A stretch of DNA of 43,719 nt from the NCBI GenBank assembly GCA_016195405.1, contig JACPZP010000066.1, forward strand, positions 1 through 43,719, read 5' to 3'. This DNA is from Planctomycetota bacterium. Lineage in GTDB: Bacteria > Planctomycetota > Planctomycetia > Gemmatales > Gemmataceae. Below, piece after piece: positions 24,663 through 33,287 of this stretch; positions within the stretch are counted from its first letter, which is position 1, and each line of letters opens with the position of its first letter. A model generated the notes under the pieces. The model searched no databases. It saw nothing but the letters and a program-made list of their open reading frames with translations, and was not told the origin of the DNA. The position numbers and the translations under genes were made by a program.

Positions 24663-25913
24663 GTGAACAAATCTATCGTCATCGCCGGCGTCTTGGCAAT
24701 CTCCACCCTGGGCGTCGCAACCGCTGGAAGGGATGACGAAACGCCTTTTCCGCGCTTCCGCATGCAGGAAATCGACGCGGGCCTGAACGTCGGCTATGCG
24801 GTCTTATTGGCCGACGTCAACGGCGACGGCAAGATTGACATCGTCGTCGTCGACACCAATCGCGTCGTCTGGTACGAGAACCCTACCTGGAAGAAAAGGA
24901 CGCTCATCCAGGGCATGACCAAACCGGACAATGTCTGCATCGACGCCTACGACATCGACGGCGACGGCCAAATCGACTTCGCGCTGGGCGCCGACTGGAA
25001 ACCGTTCAACACAACCTCCGGCGGCACGCTGCAATGGCTCAAGCGCGGCAAAACTCTCGACGAACTCTGGTCGGTCCATCCCATCGACACTGAGCCGATG
25101 GTTCACCGCATCCGCTTCATCGACATCGACGGCACCGGCATACCCGCGCTCGTATCCTGCCCGCTTATGGGCCGGGGCGCGAGTGCCAAGGCAAACTGGA
25201 TGAACGGCCAACCCGTGCGCGTCACCGCCTACCGAATTCCGAAAGATCCAGTCAAAGATCGCTGGCAACCCGAAGTGCTGGACGAAAGCCTGCACGTCGT
25301 ACACAACTTTTGGCCCGTGCCGCGTGGAGGGAAAGGCAACGACATCCTCGCCGCCAGCTATGAAGGCGTGAGCCTGTTGAGCTTTGGATCGGGAAAGTGG
25401 ACGCGCCGACAGCTCGGCGAAGGCAACCAGCAAAATCCCAAGAGCAACCGCGGCGCCAGCGAAATCAAACAGGGCAAATTGAAGAACGGCAAAAGATTCA
25501 TCGCCACCATCGAGCCCTGGCACGGCCACCAGGTCGTGGTCTACACCGAACCCAAAAAAGGGGACGCAGAGGACGCAGATCTTTTCTGGGACCGCCACGT
25601 CATCGACGAACAACTCAAATGGGGCCACGGCGTCTGGACTGCCGACCTCAACGGCGACGGCTCCGACGAACTCATCATTGGCGTCCGCGATGACTTGGAT
25701 GCGAAGGACCCAGGCAAGCGCCGAGGCGTCCGTATCTACAAGGCGTTGGACGATGACGGAACGAAGTGGGCCCGGCATGACATCGACCCAGGCGGCGTCG
25801 CCGTCGAAGATATGACTGCCGGCGACCTGAGCGGCAATGGCCGCGTCGATATCGTCGCCGTGGGGCGGCAGACGAAAAATGTGCGGATTTATTGGAATGA
25901 AGGCGTGCAATAA
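24663..25913 (+). CDS. Secreted VCBS/FG-GAP repeat protein
   Basis: This protein has about 416 residues if the GTG at 24663 is used (AGG a few bases upstream; signal peptide MNKSIVIAGVLAISTLGVATA); an earlier in-frame GTG at 24648 adds five residues. It contains FG-GAP-type calcium-binding blades: LADVNGDGKIDIVVVD, YDIDGDGQIDFALG, ADLNGDGSDELIIG and GDLSGNGRVDIVAVG. These form a seven-bladed propeller similar to the N-terminal part of aldos-2-ulose dehydratase and to many planctomycete surface proteins. No catalytic residues can be named. It stands alone; a hairpin at 25934-25962 may end its transcript. Confidence 0.82.
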   Translation: MNKSIVIAGVLAISTLGVATAGRDDETPFPRFRMQEIDAGLNVGYAVLLADVNGDGKIDIVVVDTNRVVWYENPTWKKRTLIQGMTKPDNVCIDAYDIDGDGQIDFALGADWKPFNTTSGGTLQWLKRGKTLDELWSVHPIDTEPMVHRIRFIDIDGTGIPALVSCPLMGRGASAKANWMNGQPVRVTAYRIPKDPVKDRWQPEVLDESLHVVHNFWPVPRGGKGNDILAASYEGVSLLSFGSGKWTRRQLGEGNQQNPKSNRGASEIKQGKLKNGKRFIATIEPWHGHQVVVYTEPKKGDAEDADLFWDRHVIDEQLKWGHGVWTADLNGDGSDELIIGVRDDLDAKDPGKRRGVRIYKALDDDGTKWARHDIDPGGVAVEDMTAGDLSGNGRVDIVAVGRQTKNVRIYWNEGVQ

Positions 25914-25933
25914 GAGCAAGGTGTCGGAACACC

Positions 25934-25962
25934 GCATGACGGGCATACCTTTCCCGTCATGC
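25934..25962 (+). terminator. Hairpin after the VCBS-repeat gene
   Basis: GCATGACGGG (25934-25943) pairs perfectly with CCCGTCATGC (25953-25962) over a 9-base loop and is followed by CTTTCGG. The stem is strong but the T tract is short, so it is either a weak intrinsic terminator or a 3' stabiliser. Confidence 0.5.
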
Positions 25963-25996
25963 CTTTCGGTGGTACGATGTTGTCCAGGGGTAAGCC

Positions 25997-26245
25997 ATGA
26001 TCGAGTTAACCCCACAGCAACATGACATCTTAACGCGCAACGGAAAAGATGTGGTGCGCGCGCTCGACCCGGGAACCAATGTTGAGTATGTCTTACTCCG
26101 CGCCGAATTGTACGATCGCTTTAGGGAAATGCTCAACGACGACCTGCCGGGGACGGCCACACTCATCAACGAGGTGATGGCGGCGGATGACGCGAATGAC
26201 CCGTACCTGGAGAGCTATCAGCAATTCAGGCAGGATCGGCGATGA
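25997..26245 (+). CDS. Antitoxin-like protein of a MazEF-type pair
   Basis: This 82-residue acidic protein starts with IELTPQQHDILTRNGKDVVRALDPGTNVEYVLL, which resembles the N-terminal strand-rich part of antitoxins paired with MazF/PemK in cyanobacteria and planctomycetes. Its tail (YLESYQQFRQDRR) is helical and may cover the toxin. AGGGG precedes the ATG. Its stop overlaps the toxin ATG by 4 bases (26242-26245), so translation is coupled. No DNA-binding fold is obvious. Confidence 0.65.
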   Translation: MIELTPQQHDILTRNGKDVVRALDPGTNVEYVLLRAELYDRFREMLNDDLPGTATLINEVMAADDANDPYLESYQQFRQDRR

Positions 26246-26592
26246 AACGGGGCGACGTCGTCCTCGCCGATTTCCCTTTCCAAGACGTGCCCGGCAGCAA
26301 AGTGCGCCCTGCGGTTGTTGTGCAAAATGATCCCGACAATATTGCGCTGGCAAATACTATTCTCGCGATGATCACGGGCAATCTGGCGGGTGTGGGACGA
26401 CCAACGAACGTTCTCGTAGATCCCTCGGCGCCGGAGGGCGCTGGATCCGGACTGCTCGGCCCGTCTCTCGTCAAGTGCGGCAACCTGGCGGCCATACGAC
26501 AGCACCGTGTTATCCGAGTAATCGGTCACCTGAGTTACCCCGTACTTCAGAAGGTTAACGCCGCTCTTAAAGCACCTTTGGAACTTCCGTGA
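26242..26592 (+). CDS. MazF/PemK-family endoribonuclease toxin
   Basis: This 116-residue protein opens with MKRGDVVLADFPF, followed by SKVRPAVVVQND, the conserved MazF beta-barrel start. The Arg of KVRPAVV, the central TGN and the segment SGLLGPSLVKCGNLAAI fit the active-site and dimer positions known in PemK/MazF, which cut mRNA at short motifs. It has the expected length. It is translationally coupled to the antitoxin-like gene upstream and followed by about 150 bases with no gene. Confidence 0.88.
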   Translation: MKRGDVVLADFPFQDVPGSKVRPAVVVQNDPDNIALANTILAMITGNLAGVGRPTNVLVDPSAPEGAGSGLLGPSLVKCGNLAAIRQHRVIRVIGHLSYPVLQKVNAALKAPLELP

Positions 26593-26743
26593 ACAGAGCC
26601 GACGCATCGTAGGCTAACGCTGCGAACGGAACGGGCTAGGCTTCTCGCACACCTGGCAGCTTCCTTTTTGTGTAACAGCGCCGCCTCCTTGCCGGATACA
26701 ATTGCACCTGTGAACGCGCAATCTATCAGAACGGACGTCCAAA

Positions 26744-27799
26744 ATGCCCTGTCGCCGCCTAATCCGCATTGCCTTGACCACGCTTTGTCTCCTAGCGCAT
26801 GACATCCGCGACGCTCACTCCGGCGAGCCCAAGAAACAGGTCGCTCCCGCGCCGCCTCCGACGCCTGAGCAAGCCCGTAAGACGGTGGAGCGCGCTCTGA
26901 CGTTTCTGGACAAAGACGCGGTGAAGTGGCGGCAAGAAAAGAAGTGCGCCACTTGTCACCATGGGACCATGACCGTTTGGGCGATGAGTGAGGCGAAGAG
27001 CCAAGGTTATCCAATCGCGGCGGAGACCCTCGCGGATGTGACCAAATGGACCAAGGAGCGACTCAAGGACATCGACAAGCCGCGCGACAGCCGGCCCGGA
27101 TGGGAAATGGTGAGCACGCCGGCCGTCTACTTGGCGGTGATGGCCCAAGCCGTGCCCAAACAGGATGCCGTCTCCGCGGACGAACTGAAGCAGATCGCCG
27201 GCCATCTCCTTCGCCATCAGGAAAAAGACGGCTCCTGGGCGTGGTCGCTGGCGCCCGCCAAGAACAGGCCGCCGCCAGTTTTCGAATCCGATGAGGTCGT
27301 GACGCTCTTGGCGTACATGGCTCTCAAGCCGCACGTTTCGGCCGATCTCAAGGAAAAGTCCACCGTCCGCACCAGCCGTAACGATGCGGCCGCGTGGCTC
27401 GCCAAAAGCAAACCGGGCAGCGGCACGCAAGCGATCGCGCTGCGGTTGCTGCGCGACGTTCGAGAAGGCAAGCCCGCCAAGGACCTCGAGTCCGGGATCA
27501 ATCAACTCCTAATGCGGCAGGGCAAAGACGGCGGCTGGGGTCAGGACAACGACCTTAAGAGCGACGCCTTCGCCACCGGGCAAGCGCTCTACTTCCTTAA
27601 TCTCGCGGGGGTGAAGGCCGATCGTGCGGAGATCCAGCGCGGAGTGGCGTTTCTGGTCGCAACCCAGAAAGACGAGGGCTCGTGGCCGATGACTTCTCGT
27701 GCGCATCCGGAGGCGACGCCCATGACGAATCCGGTGCCCATCACCTATTTCGGAAGCGCCTGGGCGACCCTCGGATTGATGCGCTCGATACCGAGGTAA
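26744..27799 (+). CDS. Secreted CxxCH protein with alpha/alpha-barrel (prenyltransferase-like) repeats
   Basis: This 351-residue protein has a signal-like N-terminus (LIRIALTTLCLLAHDIRDAHS), a haem-c type motif CATCHH (Cys68, Cys71, His72), and then repeats of the squalene-cyclase/prenyltransferase kind (LRHQEKDGSWAW, LLMRQGKDGGWGQ, LVATQKDEGSWPM), each with the QxxDGxW pattern. The DxDD-type catalytic motif of cyclases is not visible, so it is probably a binding or electron-carrying protein. A paralog with the same layout lies at 30123-31172 on the other strand. The S9 peptidase gene starts 28 bases after its stop. Confidence 0.8.
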   Translation: MPCRRLIRIALTTLCLLAHDIRDAHSGEPKKQVAPAPPPTPEQARKTVERALTFLDKDAVKWRQEKKCATCHHGTMTVWAMSEAKSQGYPIAAETLADVTKWTKERLKDIDKPRDSRPGWEMVSTPAVYLAVMAQAVPKQDAVSADELKQIAGHLLRHQEKDGSWAWSLAPAKNRPPPVFESDEVVTLLAYMALKPHVSADLKEKSTVRTSRNDAAAWLAKSKPGSGTQAIALRLLRDVREGKPAKDLESGINQLLMRQGKDGGWGQDNDLKSDAFATGQALYFLNLAGVKADRAEIQRGVAFLVATQKDEGSWPMTSRAHPEATPMTNPVPITYFGSAWATLGLMRSIPR

Positions 27800-27827
27800 G
27801 CGGAGTTTGAAGTGCGGAGGACAGAAT

Positions 27828-29702
27828 ATGCGACCCGTTGCGATTTTCGTGCAGTTGATTCTTTCGAGTCCACTTGTCGCGGATGAGCCGGGCACGCTGC
27901 ACCAATACCTGAGTGCCCGCGGCGCGGTCGGCACTACGATTTCGCCGAGCGGCAACGACGTGGCCTTTCAGACCGACATCACCGGCGTCAATCAGGTATG
28001 GAGAGTTTCCAGCAAGAGCGGCTGGCCGGATCAACTCACCTTCTTTCCCGGCGGCGTCGCCAACGCCGTCTGGTCGCCAAGCCGCGACGAAATTCTGGTC
28101 GTGGCCGACAAGGATGGCGACCAGAAGTACCAGTTCTTCCGGGTTCGGGCTGACGGCGCGGAGACTTCGCCTCTGACCGCCGATCCCAAAGTGCAGCACC
28201 AATGGGGCGGTTGGTCGCACGACGGCAAAAGCATTTTCTACTCCGCCAACAGCCGCGATGAGCGCTATTTCGATTGCTATCTCATGGACGTGGACAGCAA
28301 ACGCCCGCGCCGCGTGTTTGAAAAGGACGCGGTCCTTAGTGCTTCCGCCCTGTCCAGGGACGGCAAGACTCTGGCGGCGCTGGCCATGCGGTCGGAGGTC
28401 AACTATGACTTGTATCTCGTGGACACCGCCACCGGCAAGGGACGTGAAGTGGCTCGTCACAAAGGGGACGCAAAGTTCCTGGTCATCGGTTTCGCGGCGA
28501 GTGGGCAGTCGCTTTACCTGGCCACCGATCTCGGCCGCGAATTCGTCAATTTGGCCCGCATGGATGTTACCACGGGCGAACTGAAGTTTCTGCAGGATGA
28601 GAAGCACGACATCGCCAACGCGCTCTTCTCCCCGGACGGCAATTTGCTCGCTTTCACCACCAACCGGGATGGCTATGAAGAACTGACGATTTGGGACGCG
28701 CGAACCCATCAACCGGTCAAGTTGCCGAAATTGCCGCACGCCATGGTCGCGCTGGGCGGCTTCTCGGCCGATGGCAAGCAGTTGGCGGTTTCCCTGAACG
28801 GCCCGACCCTAACCGACGACGTCTGGGTGCTCGATCTGCCGGCGGCGCGGGCGACCCAAGTCACCTTCAGCAGTCTGGCTGGCATCGATCCCAAGACTTT
28901 CGTGGATCCCATGCTGATCCGCTACAAGACGTTTGACGACCGCGAAATCCCGGCGCTCCTTTATTTACCCAAGGACGCCCCCAAAGATCGCTCGTTGCCC
29001 GTCCTCTTGTGCATCCACGGCGGACCGGAAATCCAAGAACAGCCTTACTTCTTTGCTCCCTACCAATATTTCGTTCGTCGCGGCTATGCCGTCATCACTC
29101 CCAACATTCGCGGCAGCAGCGGCTACGGCAAAGCCTACCTCGCCCTGGACAATGGCCGCAAACGCTGGGATGCGCTCAAGGACATCGCGGCGGCCGTCGA
29201 CTGGATCGGCACGCATCCGTCTCTCGACAAGAAACGCGTGGCCGTCTTCGGCGCTTCATACGGCGGTTTCGCGACCCTCGCCATGCTTGCGCATTACCCC
29301 GACCTCTTCGTCGCCGGCGTCGACTTCTACGGGTTCGCCGACTTCAAGACGTTCTTGGAAAACACGGCGCCCTACAGGCGACCCTTGCGCATCGCCGAAT
29401 ACGGCGATCCGGTAAAGGATGCCGCCTTTTTCGACGAAATCTCTCCCGCCCGCCACGTGAACAAAATCAAAGCTCCTCTGTTCGTCTTGCAAGGCGCCAA
29501 CGACCCGATTGTGCCGGCGTTTGAGTCGGAGCAGATCGTCAAGAAGATCAAGGCCAAAGGCGGCACCGTGCAATATCTCTTGCTCCCCGATGAAGGCCAC
29601 GGCTTGGCAAGGCTCTCGAACCGAATTAAGGCCTTTGGAGAAATGGAGCAGTTTCTGGACCGGGTTTTGTCCACGAAAAAGATCAGCACAGGGGCGAAAT
29701 GA
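27828..29702 (+). CDS. S9-family prolyl oligopeptidase-like peptidase
   Basis: This 624-residue protein starts at 27828 behind GGAGGA and has a short secretion signal (MRPVAIFVQLILSSPLVA). Residues about 25-370 form a PD40-type propeller (SPSGNDVAFQT, WSPSRDEILVV, FSPDGNLLAFT). The C-terminal alpha/beta-hydrolase domain has nucleophile Ser477 in GASYGGFAT, the acid in GANDPIVP and His in DEGHGL, plus the oxyanion HGGPE. It resembles acylaminoacyl or dipeptidyl peptidases that cleave short peptides. The preceding gene encodes a CxxCH protein, and its own 3' end faces the lipoprotein gene 47 bases away. Substrate preference cannot be told. Confidence 0.92.
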   Translation: MRPVAIFVQLILSSPLVADEPGTLHQYLSARGAVGTTISPSGNDVAFQTDITGVNQVWRVSSKSGWPDQLTFFPGGVANAVWSPSRDEILVVADKDGDQKYQFFRVRADGAETSPLTADPKVQHQWGGWSHDGKSIFYSANSRDERYFDCYLMDVDSKRPRRVFEKDAVLSASALSRDGKTLAALAMRSEVNYDLYLVDTATGKGREVARHKGDAKFLVIGFAASGQSLYLATDLGREFVNLARMDVTTGELKFLQDEKHDIANALFSPDGNLLAFTTNRDGYEELTIWDARTHQPVKLPKLPHAMVALGGFSADGKQLAVSLNGPTLTDDVWVLDLPAARATQVTFSSLAGIDPKTFVDPMLIRYKTFDDREIPALLYLPKDAPKDRSLPVLLCIHGGPEIQEQPYFFAPYQYFVRRGYAVITPNIRGSSGYGKAYLALDNGRKRWDALKDIAAAVDWIGTHPSLDKKRVAVFGASYGGFATLAMLAHYPDLFVAGVDFYGFADFKTFLENTAPYRRPLRIAEYGDPVKDAAFFDEISPARHVNKIKAPLFVLQGANDPIVPAFESEQIVKKIKAKGGTVQYLLLPDEGHGLARLSNRIKAFGEMEQFLDRVLSTKKISTGAK

Positions 29703-29749
29703 CCTTGGTGTCGCCCATGACTCAGCCTCAGCCAACCTCTGTGACACTT

Positions 29750-30085
29750 TCAGAATCCCGCTGTGCGTTTGTTCGCCACTTTCCCGTGCCTAAAGGTGAC
29801 CGTGATCGATTTCTTGCCGCCTTCCCAGACGTAATCCACGGTCGAGGGTTGGCGTGCGCCGCCGGTCACATCGATCCCGACTTGAGCGCCCACGAGAGCG
29901 CCATCTCCACCCGTGCGGCTTCCCGGCCCGAGAATGTCTTCCACTTGCTCGAGGGTCATGTCGTTTACAATCTTGTCGAAGTTCTCCTTGGTGACCGCGC
30001 TTTTGCCGCAGCCGGCTAGGCTGAAGCAAATGGCCACCAACAGAATGAACGTTCCGAAACGCGCAACTGCTGAATTGGTCGCCAT
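29750..30085 (-). CDS. BamE/SmpA-like lipoprotein
   Basis: This 111-residue protein has a lipoprotein signal with lipobox LAGC (Cys26), then FDKIVNDMTLEQVEDILGPG, the GMT-like helix-turn motif of the BamE/SmpA fold, and strands ending in VDYVWEGGKKSITVTF. Short proteins of this kind in planctomycetes are membrane-attached and of unknown role; true BamE acts in outer-membrane protein assembly, and I do not claim that here. GGAGGAAG precedes the start. The CxxCH gene upstream on the same strand ends 37 bases before it, so the two may be co-transcribed. Confidence 0.75.
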   Translation of the reverse strand: MATNSAVARFGTFILLVAICFSLAGCGKSAVTKENFDKIVNDMTLEQVEDILGPGSRTGGDGALVGAQVGIDVTGGARQPSTVDYVWEGGKKSITVTFRHGKVANKRTAGF

Positions 30086-30122
30086 GGTCCGCTTCCTCCA
30101 ATTCTTGCCGCCTCAAGAGCAG

Positions 30123-31172
30123 CTACTCGATCACTTTTGCTCCCCCGATCAATCGTGGCGCCGACCGCATGAGGCCGATTGTGCCCCAAGCGCTGCCGAC
30201 GTATGTGATCGGTCCCGTGTCCTTCGCGCCTTTGCCTTCCTTTGCCGTCGGCCGGCTTACCATGGGCCATGAGCCCTCTTTCTGTTGCGTCTTAAGCAGG
30301 AAGGCTTGCGCCGTTTGGACCGACTTCTCCCGTGCGTCCATTCCAAGCAAACCCATTGCGAATAGAGTCTGGCCCGTCGCATAGGCGTCGCTCGGCATGT
30401 CCTTGGTTTGGCTCCAACCGCCGTCCGCGTTTTGACGCGTGAGCAGTGCATCGACCTGTGGCCGCAGCTCCTCGCGTTTCTTGCCTTGTTTCTGCTCCAG
30501 AAGGAGGTGGAGAACGGCCGCCTGATGGCTGTCGCCGGGAGAATTTGCCGCCAGCCACTTGAGCCCCTTCTCCCACACCCCGCGATGATCGTCTTTGGAC
30601 CGCTGCTTCACGTCTGCCATTTTCAGGGCCAGGAGCGTCCACAAGGTCATAGTTTCCTTGGTGTCGACCAGCGGCGGTCGGCCGCCGGCAGGCAAACTCC
30701 ACGAGCCGTCTTCCGCCTGATCGTCCAGCAGCGGGTCGATAAGTCGGGCGATCCCTTCGCGGTCGTCTCTTTCTGGGACCGGCGTCGCGGCAAACGCCAG
30801 GGCGAGCGTCAAGGGTCCTTGCCGCACAGGCTTAACGTTGTCAGCGCCAACTTTCGGCGGCGGATTGGGAAAGACTTTGCCTGGGTCGTCTTTGGCAAGC
30901 ACCCAGGTGATCACTTCTGTCAGAGCTTTGTCGTCGACGGCATACCCCTGTTTCTTGGCCTCGCTTAAGCTCCATATCATCATGGGAGCGTGATGGCACG
31001 ACGCGCACCGGCGTGCTTCTTTCCAAGTGATCGCTTCCGTCGTTAAGAATTCAAGCCCGCGTTGGACAGCGTCTTGAATGTCGGGCGCCGCGACCTTGCC
31101 TTGCGGCTCTCCGGCCGAACCGGGCATTCCATAAAGAAAGAGGCACAGAACGGCGGCTGCATGATTTCGCAT
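30123..31172 (-). CDS. Secreted CxxCH protein with alpha/alpha-barrel repeats, paralog
   Basis: This 349-residue protein has a signal peptide (MRNHAAAVLCLFLYGMPGSA), the haem-type motif CASCHH (Cys56, Cys59, His60), and QxxDGxW repeats (LDDQAEDGSWSL, LTRQNADGGWSQ, LKTQQKEGSWPM). The ending (PITYVGSAWGTIGLMRSAPR) matches the paralog at 26744-27799 almost word for word. The start at 31172 was chosen because the frame further up is Pro/Phe-rich and antisense to the esterase gene. The two paralogs lie in opposite orientation around the peptidase and lipoprotein genes, which suggests an old inverted duplication. Confidence 0.8.
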   Translation of the reverse strand: MRNHAAAVLCLFLYGMPGSAGEPQGKVAAPDIQDAVQRGLEFLTTEAITWKEARRCASCHHAPMMIWSLSEAKKQGYAVDDKALTEVITWVLAKDDPGKVFPNPPPKVGADNVKPVRQGPLTLALAFAATPVPERDDREGIARLIDPLLDDQAEDGSWSLPAGGRPPLVDTKETMTLWTLLALKMADVKQRSKDDHRGVWEKGLKWLAANSPGDSHQAAVLHLLLEQKQGKKREELRPQVDALLTRQNADGGWSQTKDMPSDAYATGQTLFAMGLLGMDAREKSVQTAQAFLLKTQQKEGSWPMVSRPTAKEGKGAKDTGPITYVGSAWGTIGLMRSAPRLIGGAKVIE

Positions 31173-31302
31173 CTTGAATCTCCGGTTTCGGAATTCTGCG
31201 TGCGGACAAGCGGCAAGAAACGTGGCAGGATGTACTCCACTGTAATCGTTTTGGGCGACCCTACAATAAGAAAAATCGAAACTCTTTTTTTCCGAGGATC
31301 GC

Positions 31303-32394
31303 ATGCGATTCACTTCCCTTCTTCTTTTGTCGCTTGCGCCGGCGTTGTGGGCCGGCGAACCGCGCCAATACCCGCCCGCTTCCGACGTCAAGGCGGCGTT
31401 TCTGAAACTTCTCGATCGGCCCAAGGTCAATGCCGACATTAAGAGCGACGGACCCAAAGAGACGAAGGACGGCTTCGTCATCGAGCATCTCAGCTTCGCC
31501 AGCGAAAAGAAGGCCAACGGCGCCATCGAGCGCGTGCCGATGCTGATTCTAAAGCCAGCAAAGCCGCAACTCGCGAAGCCGCAACTCGCGAAGCCGCAAG
31601 CGAAGCTGCCGGCGGTCCTCGTGCTCCACGGGACCGGCGGGTCGATGCAGGGGATGGTTCCTTTCATGAAGGAATTGGCCAAGCGCAACATCATCGGCGT
31701 GGCCATCGACGCGCGTTACCACGGCGAACGTTCCGGCGGCGTCAATGGGGCGGCGGCTTACAACGAGGCCATCGTCCGCGCCTGGAAGACGAAGCCGGGC
31801 GAACCGATGGAGCATCCCTTCTACTACGACACGTGCTGGGACCACTGGCGCGCGCTCGACTACCTCGTCACGCGCAAGGATATCGACGCCGACAAATTCG
31901 GCATGATCGGCTTCTCGATGGGCGGCATCGAAACCTGGCTGGCGGCATCCGTCGATGAGCGCATCAAGGTGATCGTGCCCGTCATTGGCGTGCAGAGCTT
32001 CCGCTGGAGCCTCGATAACGACCAATGGCAGGCACGGGCGCGGACCATCAAGGCGCCGCACGACCAGGCGGCGAAAGATCTCGGCGAATCGGCCGTCAAC
32101 CAGAAAGTGTGCCGGGAATTGTGGAACAAGGTCATCCCCGGCATTCTCGACCATTTCGATAGCCCGAGCATGTTGCGTCTCTGCGCGGGCCGGCCGCTCT
32201 TGATCCTGAGCGGCAGCAAAGACCCCAACTGCCCCTACGAAGGCGCCAAGCTCGCCGTCGCCGCCGCCAAGCAAGCGTACCACGACGCCAAATGCCCGGA
32301 GAAGCTAAACGTGATCGTCGAGGATGTCGGCCATATTGTCACGCCTGCCCAGCAACGGACCGCACTGGAATGGTTCGAACGGTGGCTGAAGTGA
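31303..32394 (+). CDS. Secreted alpha/beta-hydrolase (acetyl-esterase-like)
   Basis: This 363-residue protein has a signal peptide (MRFTSLLLLSLAPALWA) and an alpha/beta-hydrolase fold: oxyanion strand VLVLHGTGGSMQG, DARYHGERSG, the nucleophile Ser205 in GFSMGGIETW, the acid in SGSKDPNCP and His in VEDVGHIV. The DARYHGxR motif is common in acetylxylan-esterase and dienelactone-hydrolase-like proteins of planctomycetes. Residues about 86-101 contain a short tandem repeat (LAKPQ), encoded by a 15-base repeat. The next gene on this strand is the broken DUF1028 gene, 36 bases after its stop. Confidence 0.85.
   Translation: MRFTSLLLLSLAPALWAGEPRQYPPASDVKAAFLKLLDRPKVNADIKSDGPKETKDGFVIEHLSFASEKKANGAIERVPMLILKPAKPQLAKPQLAKPQAKLPAVLVLHGTGGSMQGMVPFMKELAKRNIIGVAIDARYHGERSGGVNGAAAYNEAIVRAWKTKPGEPMEHPFYYDTCWDHWRALDYLVTRKDIDADKFGMIGFSMGGIETWLAASVDERIKVIVPVIGVQSFRWSLDNDQWQARARTIKAPHDQAAKDLGESAVNQKVCRELWNKVIPGILDHFDSPSMLRLCAGRPLLILSGSKDPNCPYEGAKLAVAAAKQAYHDAKCPEKLNVIVEDVGHIVTPAQQRTALEWFERWLK
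31561..31602 (+). repeat. 15-base tandem repeat inside the hydrolase gene
   Basis: AAGCCGCAACTCGCG occurs twice in exact tandem (31561-31590), followed by a partial third unit (31591-31602). It encodes KPQLA repeats in the linker before the hydrolase core. Units are multiples of three, so copy-number change keeps the frame. Confidence 0.9.
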
Positions 32395-32430
32395 TTCCCA
32401 ATACTACAAAATCAATTTGGGAGTTCCGTC

Positions 32431-32866
32431 ATGGCTCTATTCAAGACGCTTGGGTTTCCTCTCGCTCTGGCCGCCGTCTTGGGATTGCTCCCATCAGGCA
32501 ATCCGCAAACCGTCCCTGACATCGAGGCCAACACGTTTTCCATCGTCGCCTTCGATCCCGAGCGTAACGAGTGGGGCTGTTCGGTAGCTTCGCGGGTGAT
32601 CGCGGTCGGGGCAGTCGTTCCGTGGGCGAAAGCAGGGGTCGGCGCCGTCGCCACGCAGGCCTTGACCAATGTGAAGCATGGACCGAACGGCTTGGACCTC
32701 GGGCGGCGACAAACGCGGCAAGCAGTCGGCGGCGATCCTCGTGGTGCGCGAAAAAGGCGGCCCCAACGGCCAGAACGACCGCGCCATCGACCTGCGCGTC
32801 GACGAGCACAAAGATCCGATTCCGGAGTTAGCGAGGATACTGGCGATGCGTGTGAAGCGGCCTTGA
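32431..32866 (+). pseudogene. DUF1028 (Ntn-hydrolase-like) gene with internal deletion
   Basis: The first part has a signal peptide and the DUF1028 start (NTFSIVAFDPERNEWGCSVAS, GAVVPWAKAGVGAVATQA, HGPNGL). Near 32693 the sequence jumps to the family's end in another frame: SGGDKRGKQSAAILVVRE, DRAIDLRVDEH and ELARILAMRVKRP, stopping at TGA 32864-32866. Roughly 100 codons that normally lie between are missing and the halves are out of frame. DUF1028 proteins are secreted Ntn-hydrolase-fold proteins of unknown activity. No stop or in-frame UGA explains the break; only a deletion does. Confidence 0.78.
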
Positions 32867-32876
32867 GGAGGCGCAT

Positions 32877-33245
32877 ATGAAGTGGGTGGATGAGCTTGCA
32901 GTGAGATTACAACCGCATCGGAAAACGCTGGGCGTTGTCATCGTCCTAAGCATGCTCGGCGCTCCGGTGTTGCCAGCTCTGGTCTGCATCGCTTTCAACG
33001 CTGCGGTACTCGCGCTTGTCCTGGGCTTGATATGTTTTGCCCTTTACACTTGGTCGGTGGGATTGTTTCTGATTTCCCATTGGTTCGATCCTGAAACCGG
33101 CGCGAGCCTTAGGGCGCTAAAGTCGAAGGACTTGATCGGTAAGATTCACATCATTTGCTACCGCTATTTCTTTGGACCGCTAATGATGTTGATGTGCTTC
33201 CTGTCGCCGGTTTTCGTTATCGTTCTCTGTGTAATGTTCCCGTAG
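32877..33245 (+). CDS. Small integral membrane protein
   Basis: This 122-residue protein has three hydrophobic segments at about residues 18-40, 41-68 and 98-121, with a polar loop containing DPETGASLRALKSKDL between the second and third. GAGGAG lies just before the ATG (GAGGAGGCGCATATG), a strong ribosome-binding site. No family is recognised. It starts 10 bases after the DUF1028 remnant and would have been the second gene of that operon. Confidence 0.6.
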   Translation: MKWVDELAVRLQPHRKTLGVVIVLSMLGAPVLPALVCIAFNAAVLALVLGLICFALYTWSVGLFLISHWFDPETGASLRALKSKDLIGKIHIICYRYFFGPLMMLMCFLSPVFVIVLCVMFP

Positions 33246-33287
33246 CAGGGCTTTGAGACATAACCGCTTCGCGGTACGAAGCTCTCG

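Noticed and set aside
24804..26015. A 403-codon leftward open frame opposite the VCBS-repeat gene
   Set aside because: It shows repeating Asp/Val-rich text that is just the reverse of the GDGxxD repeats, with no start signal.
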